Positions 58,494 through 64,000 of a stretch of DNA of 64,000 nucleotides are shown in pieces. Numbering within the stretch: position 1 is the stretch's first letter; each line of letters starts with the position of its first letter. Source of the stretch: NC2004 sp050874905 (GTDB lineage: Bacteria > Bacillota > Clostridia > Lachnospirales > Lachnospiraceae). The translations under genes were made by a program, and so were the position numbers. The stretch spans positions 1-64,000 of the forward strand of contig JBNMLP010000006.1 of the NCBI GenBank assembly GCA_050874905.1, in the 5' to 3' direction. The notes under the pieces were generated by a model that made no database searches, had not been told where the DNA came from, and was given only the letters and a program-made list of their open reading frames with translations.

Positions 58494-59405
58494 TTAAGAA
58501 AATAATGTAATGATTTTGTTATACAAACGCTCAAAAAAGGAAAGGATCTTATCCATGATTCCTTTTGCCTGATCTGCAGAAATATTCAGGGAAGAAAGCT
58601 TGTCATAAAGCCCCTTTGCCTGATCCTTGATCTGATCTAAGTTAAGATCAAGACTGCTGATCTTTTTCATGGAAGAAACGATCTTGTCAACATCCTGTTC
58701 AGAAAGGGTAACATTCATTTCTTCTGCGGCGTTTTGCACGATTTCTTTAATATCTGCTTCAGAGGCTGCATTTTTTGCGATCACCTCATTTTTGACATAA
58801 CCGATCAGCTCGGATGCTTTTTCCGGATCAGAAAGGCTTTCGGATAATTCTCCCGTAATGACAAGTTCGTTTGTAGCGGCATCTTTGGCTTCCTCGGAGA
58901 TCTTTTCTCCGGTCAGTTCTTCATAGGCTTTCATAGTACCAACTAATGCTGCTGTACCGGAAATGTCAAATGGACCGGCAACAATGACATCGGCATCTTC
59001 GACACCGGCCGTTGCCAGAGCGTTGACATACATGGACTCTGTACAGTAGTTGATGTTATGTGTGGTAACCTGGATACCATTTCCTTTATTTGCTTTGTTT
59101 AAACGAATGGAAGACAGGGCACGTTTTCCAATGACCTGGCTGGATAAATATTCGTCCAGATAAGCGTGCTCATCCGCGTTGGTGATCTCAAGCACCGTAC
59201 AGTCGGCAAGATCATCTTCGGTAAGACCAAGCAGAGAGAGTACAGTTTCACGGTCTTCACCCTTTAGATCTGCCCCTAATGTAACAATCGTTTTTTCTGT
59301 TGATTCCTGGTCGGCAGAAGCCGGGATCATTTGACAGGTCATCGACAGCAGTAAGAGCAGACATAAAAGTCCGGCTGCCTTTCGTAAATGTTTTATGTGT
59401 TTCAT
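58494..59405 (-). CDS. Secreted DUF1002 family protein
   Basis: 303 residues with signal peptide (about 1-31, ending SADQE). The DUF1002 core is TIVTLGADLKGEDRETVLSLLG, LNKANKGNGIQVTTHNINYCTESMYVNALATAGVEDADVIVA in the family; only pieces are quoted here. The C-terminal third is helical (SLDLNLDQIKDQAKGLYDKL, repeats of LSSLNIS type). Function unknown; found widely in Clostridia. Strong minus-strand RBS AAAAGGAG. It lies downstream of the hsp20 terminator. Confidence 0.88.
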   Translation of the reverse strand: MKHIKHLRKAAGLLCLLLLLSMTCQMIPASADQESTEKTIVTLGADLKGEDRETVLSLLGLTEDDLADCTVLEITNADEHAYLDEYLSSQVIGKRALSSIRLNKANKGNGIQVTTHNINYCTESMYVNALATAGVEDADVIVAGPFDISGTAALVGTMKAYEELTGEKISEEAKDAATNELVITGELSESLSDPEKASELIGYVKNEVIAKNAASEADIKEIVQNAAEEMNVTLSEQDVDKIVSSMKKISSLDLNLDQIKDQAKGLYDKLSSLNISADQAKGIMDKILSFFERLYNKIITLFS

Positions 59406-59498
59406 AATAATAATCTCCTTTTCTTAAAAAACGCTTAGGCATAGATATAGTTATTTTACCATAAATTCCAGAAGGTGCAACTACTTCATAGAATATTA

Positions 59499-59549
59499 AG
59501 AAAAAGAAAGCGGACAGATGCCCGTATTCTGAATGGGAAATCTGTCCGC
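59499..59549 (-). terminator. Terminator of second hsp20
   Basis: Arms GCGGACAGAT (59510-59519) and ATCTGTCCGC (59540-59549); on the minus strand the stem is followed by a T-rich tract. Confidence 0.85.
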
Positions 59550-59573
59550 ATAATAAGGGTTGTATCTGTTGCA

Positions 59574-60032
59574 TTAAGCAACATCAATGGAAATGCTTTC
59601 CGGATTCTTTGGCATTTCCTTTGGCAGCTTGATCGTTAAGATACCATTTTCATAATTGGCTTTCACACCGTTGGTATCGATCTGCTCTAAGTTAAAGCTG
59701 CGTTTAAAGTTTGCCATGGAGCGTTCTCTTCTGACATACTGTGGATATTCGCTGTCTGTCTGCTCCTGTTCTTCTGCTTTCTTTTCTTCTTTCGCATGCT
59801 CGGCTGTGATCGTTAAGGTGTTATCCTTAATATCGATCTTGATCTCCTTTTTATCAAAGCCTGGCAGCTCACATGCTACTTCAAAGTAATCCTTATACTC
59901 TGCAATATCTGTTTTGCACTGATAATAGGAAGGTTTGCTCTGCTGTACCGGAGTATGCATGAAATGGTTGAAAGCGTCAAAATAATCAAAAACGTCTGGT
60001 TCGTTTGCTGCAAATGGAATTAAGTTAATCAT
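59574..60032 (-). CDS. hsp20: Small heat-shock protein Hsp20, second copy
   Basis: 152 residues. The alpha-crystallin domain (about 40-145): DIAEYKDYFEVACELPGFDKKEIKIDI begins it, with DNTLTITAEHAKE, RSFNLEQIDTNGVKANYENGILTIKLPK, and a C-terminal ISIDVA carrying an IxI-like element absent from the other copy. Only about one third identical to the first Hsp20 by eye, so not a recent duplicate. Strong minus-strand ribosome binding site AAGGAGG, CIRCE operator 138 bases upstream. Confidence 0.95.
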   Translation of the reverse strand: MINLIPFAANEPDVFDYFDAFNHFMHTPVQQSKPSYYQCKTDIAEYKDYFEVACELPGFDKKEIKIDIKDNTLTITAEHAKEEKKAEEQEQTDSEYPQYVRRERSMANFKRSFNLEQIDTNGVKANYENGILTIKLPKEMPKNPESISIDVA

Positions 60033-60169
60033 AGTGATTCCTCCTTTAAAATGTATACATAGAAATGTTTGTTTTAAAACATTCTGTTTGGTTTCTTTGT
60101 TTCTATGCTTTGCATATTAGAGGAGAATTGTGACGCAATTGTGGGGAAAATGTGTCTAAAGTGTGAAAA

Positions 60170-60196
60170 TTAGCACTCGTCGGCAAAGAGTGCTAA
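60170..60196. promoter_or_regulatory. Perfect CIRCE operator (HrcA site)
   Basis: TTAGCACTC, nine bases, GAGTGCTAA: exact consensus. Lies between the XRE gene and hsp20 on the minus strand; controls the second hsp20. Confidence 0.93.
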
Positions 60197-60200
60197 CAAT

Positions 60201-60536
60201 TTAATCGAAAGTACTGTTTTTCGCGATCTTTTCCATCATTTTTCGTATCGTGCGCTTCTGATAGGAAGGCATCATACGGTAATGATGCAGCAGATGAAAT
60301 TCATCCAGTGTCAGTTCACATTGCGGAATGGCAAGGGAAGGAGGAACGTCCTCGGCGGACAATAGATAGTCAACTGTGGTGTGAAAAAAGGTGCTGATGT
60401 CGCGCAAAAAGGCGATGCTTGGAAGTACCTGTCCGGTTTCATATTTGTAGATAGACTGCTGGGAAACATTTAACAATTGTGCCAGTTCGCGCTGGGAAAG
60501 TCCGGCTGCTTCCCGTAACGTACGGATCGTCTGCAT
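60201..60536 (-). CDS. XRE-family helix-turn-helix regulator
   Basis: 111 residues. N-terminal Cro/C1 HTH (IRTLREAAGLSQRELAQLL, VSQQSIYKYETGQVLPS) followed by a short helical region (FFHTTVDYLLSAEDVPP). Directly upstream of the CIRCE-hsp20 unit on the same strand. A PerR-box-like palindrome lies about 20 bases before its start, hinting at peroxide control. Effector unknown. Confidence 0.92.
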   Translation of the reverse strand: MQTIRTLREAAGLSQRELAQLLNVSQQSIYKYETGQVLPSIAFLRDISTFFHTTVDYLLSAEDVPPSLAIPQCELTLDEFHLLHHYRMMPSYQKRTIRKMMEKIAKNSTFD

Positions 60537-60554
60537 ATGGATGCCTCGTTCTTT

Positions 60555-60569
60555 CTGTAATGATTACCA
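60555..60569. promoter_or_regulatory. PerR-box-like palindrome upstream of the XRE gene
   Basis: CTGTAAT-G-ATTACCA, a 7-1-7 repeat whose inner GTAAT-N-ATTAC equals that in the rubrerythrin box. Confidence 0.45.
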
Positions 60570-60788
60570 TTATTTTATAGGAAGAAACGAAAGAAAAACA
60601 GATGCAAATATTGCTGAAAATGCAGTCGAATCATGTCGAAAACGGAATTTAAGGGGTCGAAGCAGTTCGTCATTTTGCCAATTTCCCTAAAAGTGTGAAA
60701 TTTGTGGTGGACATTAGAGGGAAAATTTGCGAAAATAGAAAACAGACATTTATGTAGATTACTCTATAGAAGAAAGAAGGAAATGATT

Positions 60789-61733
60789 ATGACATTAAAG
60801 GGAAGAAGTTTTTTGACGTTAAAGGATTTCACACCGGAGGAGATCGGTTATCTGCTTGATCTGGCTGCAAAACTGAAAGCAGACAAGAAAAAGGGCATTA
60901 CCGGAAATACTTTAAAAGGAAAGAATATCGCTTTGATCTTCGAGAAGCCTTCCACCCGTACCCGTTGTTCCTTCACGATTGGCTGTATCGATGAGGGCGG
61001 TCATCCGGAATATCTTGGAAAAGATGATATTCAGCTTGGCTACAAGGAGAGCGTAGAGGATACGGCACGTGTACTGGGACGCATGTTTGATGGAATCGAG
61101 TTCCGTGGATTTAAACAGGAAAATGTAGAAAAGCTTGCCAAATATTCTGGTGTTCCGGTATGGAATGGATTGACTGATGATTACCATCCAACGCAGATCT
61201 TAGCAGATTTTCTGACATTAAGAGAGCAGTTTGGAACACTGAAAGGTCTGAATTTTGTATTTGTGGGAGATGGACGCAATAACATGGCAAATTCCCTGAT
61301 GATCGGCTGTACCAAGATGGGTGTCAACTGCACGATCTTAGCACCAAAGAGCTTATGGCCAAGAGAAGATCTTGTAGAGCTTTGCAAAGGCTATGCCAAA
61401 GAGTCCGGGGCCTCACTTACGATCACGGAAGATGTGGAAGGTGCTGTGAAGGATGCGGACTGCATTTATACCGATGTATGGTGTTCTATGGGAGAAGAGG
61501 ATAAGGCAGCAGAGCGTATTGCTCTGTTAAAGCCATATCAGGTAAATCAGGCAATGCTCGACATGACTGGAAAAGACAGCACGATCGTGCTGCACTGCCT
61601 GCCTGCTGTAAAAGGAAATGAGATTACAGAGGATGTTTTTGAGAAGCATGCTGATGTGATCTTTGATGAGGCAGAGAATCGTATGCACACGATCAAAGCG
61701 GTTATGGTAGCTACCTTAGGCGAAGGTATGTAG
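60789..61733 (+). CDS. argF: Ornithine carbamoyltransferase
   Basis: 314 residues. Makes citrulline from ornithine and carbamoyl phosphate (or the reverse in arginine catabolism). Carbamoyl-phosphate loop STRTRC, HPTQILAD, DGRNNMANS, ornithine-binding SMGEE, catalytic HCLPA, and the terminal ENRMHTIKAVM. ATG 60789 is at the best distance from AGAAGG; ATG 60783 is two bases from it. No other arginine genes are adjacent, so biosynthetic (argF) versus catabolic (arcB) use cannot be decided. Confidence 0.93.
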   Translation: MTLKGRSFLTLKDFTPEEIGYLLDLAAKLKADKKKGITGNTLKGKNIALIFEKPSTRTRCSFTIGCIDEGGHPEYLGKDDIQLGYKESVEDTARVLGRMFDGIEFRGFKQENVEKLAKYSGVPVWNGLTDDYHPTQILADFLTLREQFGTLKGLNFVFVGDGRNNMANSLMIGCTKMGVNCTILAPKSLWPREDLVELCKGYAKESGASLTITEDVEGAVKDADCIYTDVWCSMGEEDKAAERIALLKPYQVNQAMLDMTGKDSTIVLHCLPAVKGNEITEDVFEKHADVIFDEAENRMHTIKAVMVATLGEGM

Positions 61734-61753
61734 CATAGAATGTGAGGCGCAGC

Positions 61754-62485
61754 ATGAAAAAACCGGAACTGCTTTATGAAGATGAGGACATTATCGTATG
61801 TGTGAAGCCGGATGGGATGCCGTCCCAAAGTGACAAGTCGATGACACAGGATTTGGAATCCTACTGGAAAAAAGAACTGAGTGAACAAGCGATCAAGGCG
61901 GGGACTCCTTTGTCCGAGCCGCCGTTTGTCAGTGCCGTACATCGTCTGGACCGACCGGTTGGAGGCGTGATGGTGCTTGCGAAGAACAAACAGGCAGCGG
62001 CAGAACTTAGCCGGCAGATCAAGGAACATACGATGGTAAAATATTATCAGGCGGTTGTAAGCGGCTTTCTTCCCGATATGGAAGGAACTTACGAAGACGC
62101 ACTGATCTGGGACAGAAAAAAGAATATCAGCCGGGTGGTTGCTTCCGATACAAAAGAAGCCAAAACTGCCCTGCTTGATTATGAAGTATTAGACGAGCTG
62201 GAAACGGACAGCGGCGCATTTTCCTATGTGCTGATCCGGTTGGAGACCGGAAGACATCACCAGATCCGCTGCCAGATGGCGCACCACGGCAACCCGATCG
62301 TGGGAGATCAGAAATATGCACCTGCCCCCAAAAAGACAGGCAGTCAGAAAAAACAGAACATCAGACAGCTTGCTTTGATCTCGACCCGGCTGGAATTTGC
62401 CCATCCTACGACCAAAGAGTGGATGGTATATAAGACGGAACCGTGGGGAGAGGGCTTTGCACTGCTGGACGCAGAGGATTTTTAA
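61754..62485 (+). CDS. RluA-family rRNA/tRNA pseudouridine synthase
   Basis: 243 residues. Catalytic Asp in VHRLDRPVGGVMVLAK, with PDGMPSQS near the N-terminus, KYYQAVVSG, RLETGRHHQIRCQMAHHGNPIVGD and a C-terminal FAHPTTKEWM. No S4 domain is present. ATG 61754 follows GAGG; the target uridine cannot be predicted from the sequence. Probably cotranscribed with proS. Confidence 0.93.
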   Translation: MKKPELLYEDEDIIVCVKPDGMPSQSDKSMTQDLESYWKKELSEQAIKAGTPLSEPPFVSAVHRLDRPVGGVMVLAKNKQAAAELSRQIKEHTMVKYYQAVVSGFLPDMEGTYEDALIWDRKKNISRVVASDTKEAKTALLDYEVLDELETDSGAFSYVLIRLETGRHHQIRCQMAHHGNPIVGDQKYAPAPKKTGSQKKQNIRQLALISTRLEFAHPTTKEWMVYKTEPWGEGFALLDAEDF

Positions 62486-62513
62486 GAAAGAGAGTAGATA
62501 AAGGAGAAGAATC

Positions 62514-63947
62514 ATGGCAAAGGACAAGAAATTAGTAGAGCAGATTACCTCGATGGAGGAGGATTTTGCACAGTGGTATACCGATGTATGCCGGAAAGCA
62601 GATTTGATCGATTACACCAGCGTAAAAGGCTGCATGGTATTTAAACCGGCAGGATATGCGATCTGGGAGCTGATCCAGAAAGAGCTGGATGCACGTTTTA
62701 AGGCAACCGGCGTGGAGAATGTATATCTTCCATTGTTTATTCCGGAGAGCCTGCTTGAAAAAGAGAAGGATCATGTAGAAGGCTTTGCTCCGGAGGTAGC
62801 GTGGGTGACACACGGAGGATTGAATGAGCTGGAGGAGCGTCTTTGTGTGCGTCCGACATCCGAGACATTATTCTGTGACTTCTATAAAAATGACATTCAC
62901 TCATACCGTGATCTGCCAAAGGTATATAACCAGTGGTGTTCGGTTGTGCGCTGGGAGAAAGAGACACGTCCGTTCTTACGTTCCCGTGAATTTTTATGGC
63001 AGGAGGGACATACCGCTCATGCAACTGCAGAGGAAGCAGAAGCAAGAACAGAGCAGATGTTAAATCTCTATGCTGATTTCTGTGAGGAAGTGCTTGCAAT
63101 TCCGGTTGTGCGCGGTAAAAAGACCGAGAAGGAGAAGTTTGCAGGGGCAGAGGCAACTTATACGATCGAGGCGCTGATGCACGACGGTAAGGCACTGCAG
63201 TCCGGAACAAGCCATAACTTTGGAGATGGATTTGCAAAAGCATTTGGTATTCAGTATCAGGATAAAGATAATTCCTTAAAATATGTACACCAGACTTCCT
63301 GGGGTATGACCACTCGTCTGATCGGTGCGATCATCATGGTGCATGGAGATGATTCCGGTCTGGTACTTCCGCCAATGGTTGCGCCAACACAGGTAGTGAT
63401 CACTCCGATCATGCAGAAAAAGGAAGGCGTGCTTGACAAGGCTTACGAGATCAAGGAAGCCTTAAAGGAATTCCGTGTTAAGGTCGATGATTCTGATAAG
63501 AATCCGGGCTGGAAGTTTGCAGAGCAGGAAATGCGTGGTATTCCGCTGCGTGTGGAGATCGGACCAAAAGACATCGAGGCAGGCCAGGCTGTATTAGTAC
63601 GCCGCGATACCAGAGAGAAATATCAGGTAGCGATCGAGGAGATTCCGGCAAAAGTTGCAGAACTGCTTCCTGAGATCCAGAAAGCAATGTATGAAAAAGC
63701 GTTAAAGCATCGGGAAGCAAACACACATACCGCAAAGGATTATGATGAATTTAAAACGATCATCACAACGAAGCAGGGCTTTGTAAAAGCAATGTGGTGC
63801 GGAGACCAGGCGTGTGAGGAAGCGATCAAAGAGGAGACCGGTGCCTCTACCCGTTGTATGCCATTTGCACAGGAGAAGATCGGGGATGTCTGTGTCCGTT
63901 GTGGCAAGCCTGCAAAGGCAATGGTATATTTTGGACGAGCTTACTAA
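62514..63947 (+). CDS. proS: Prolyl-tRNA synthetase, eukaryote/archaeon-like type
   Basis: 477 residues. Class II synthetase: motif 1 region (YLPLFIPESLLEKEKDHVEGF), motif 2 RWEKETRPFLRSREFLWQEGH, motif 3 HGDDSGLVLPP, then the anticodon-binding domain and a C-terminal zinc-type segment (MWCGDQACEE ... CVRCGKPA) ending in Tyr. No editing insertion between motifs 2 and 3, as in the short archaeal/eukaryotic type found in many Clostridia. Complete in the window, with AAGGAGA upstream. Confidence 0.96.
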   Translation: MAKDKKLVEQITSMEEDFAQWYTDVCRKADLIDYTSVKGCMVFKPAGYAIWELIQKELDARFKATGVENVYLPLFIPESLLEKEKDHVEGFAPEVAWVTHGGLNELEERLCVRPTSETLFCDFYKNDIHSYRDLPKVYNQWCSVVRWEKETRPFLRSREFLWQEGHTAHATAEEAEARTEQMLNLYADFCEEVLAIPVVRGKKTEKEKFAGAEATYTIEALMHDGKALQSGTSHNFGDGFAKAFGIQYQDKDNSLKYVHQTSWGMTTRLIGAIIMVHGDDSGLVLPPMVAPTQVVITPIMQKKEGVLDKAYEIKEALKEFRVKVDDSDKNPGWKFAEQEMRGIPLRVEIGPKDIEAGQAVLVRRDTREKYQVAIEEIPAKVAELLPEIQKAMYEKALKHREANTHTAKDYDEFKTIITTKQGFVKAMWCGDQACEEAIKEETGASTRCMPFAQEKIGDVCVRCGKPAKAMVYFGRAY

Positions 63948-64000
63948 TTTCTCACATTATTTTCAGAAAAATTTAACTAAAATTTACATGAAAATGGTGA

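Noticed and set aside
1..64000. tRNA, rRNA, CRISPR array, insertion sequence or prophage genes
   Set aside because: Looked for T-loop patterns, regularly spaced repeats, transposase and integrase motifs; none found.

Overview
The window reads as chromosomal DNA of an anaerobic, low-to-mid GC Firmicute of the class Clostridia, most likely a gut Lachnospiraceae (Roseburia/Agathobacter/Coprococcus-like). Evidence: HydE for an [FeFe]-hydrogenase, reverse rubrerythrin with a PerR regulator, a ferredoxin-type aldo/keto reductase, BofA and DUF2508, a GH94 disaccharide phosphorylase, CIRCE-controlled small heat-shock proteins, and a Gram-positive Tad pilus locus without a secretin. The species cannot be fixed from sequence alone. 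No tRNA, rRNA, CRISPR array, IS element or prophage was seen, and no gene-free stretch exceeds about 300 bases.

Layout. 0.1-3.4 kb: a secreted Ig-like protein with a four-fold repeat, then a DUF4143 ATPase whose promoter is flanked by inverted repeats. 3.5-8.4 kb: a phosphate operon (Na/Pi symporter with PhoU-like tail, a PstS-type lipoprotein whose two halves are swapped, polyphosphate kinase). 8.4-10.4 kb: tRNA-modification pair (TcdA-like gene broken by an in-frame TAG, rhodanese-TtcA fusion). 10.4-16 kb: Lrp regulator, HydE, and a 1265-residue LacI-sensor/GGDEF/EAL protein with a beta-helix-like tail. 16-21.4 kb: PAP2 phosphatase, a TetM/EF-G-like GTPase fused to a NYN/Rae1-type nuclease domain, two small unknowns, and a NYN-LOTUS protein. 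21.6-26.2 kb: phospho-signalling module (zinc-ribbon Ser/Thr kinase, FHA, LytTR-FHA, zinc-ribbon protein) and a YbjQ-like protein. 26.2-27.8 kb: glycosyltransferase, DUF2508, BofA.

27.8-37 kb is a ten-gene Tad/Flp pilus operon starting at a strong promoter: prepilin peptidase, TadZ-like protein without a P-loop, CpaF, TadB, TadC with a large insert, Flp1 pilin, DUF5702, two TadE-like pseudopilins (one with tandem metal-site-like Cys motifs), and a DUF6382 protein. 37-43 kb holds rhomboid protease, flavodoxin-SCP2 fusion, dnaX-ybaB-recR, and phosphofructokinase. 43-53 kb: hemolysin III, a glycosyltransferase broken by TAA, aldo/keto reductase, CIRCE-Hsp20, a solute-binding lipoprotein paired with a hybrid histidine kinase, reverse rubrerythrin, PerR, acyl carrier protein, and an AEC permease broken by two homopolymer shifts. 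53-64 kb: GH94 phosphorylase, Fn3-cysteine peptidase-like exoprotein, aldose epimerase, DUF1002, second CIRCE-Hsp20 with XRE regulator, ornithine carbamoyltransferase, RluA-family synthase, ProRS.

Most attractive leads: the permuted phosphate-binding lipoprotein beside a secondary Na/Pi carrier, the ribosomal GTPase-nuclease fusion, the LacI-GGDEF-EAL-beta-helix protein, and the kinase/FHA/LytTR-FHA relay. Three genes are broken by point lesions, so either this strain is losing genes or the assembly carries errors.
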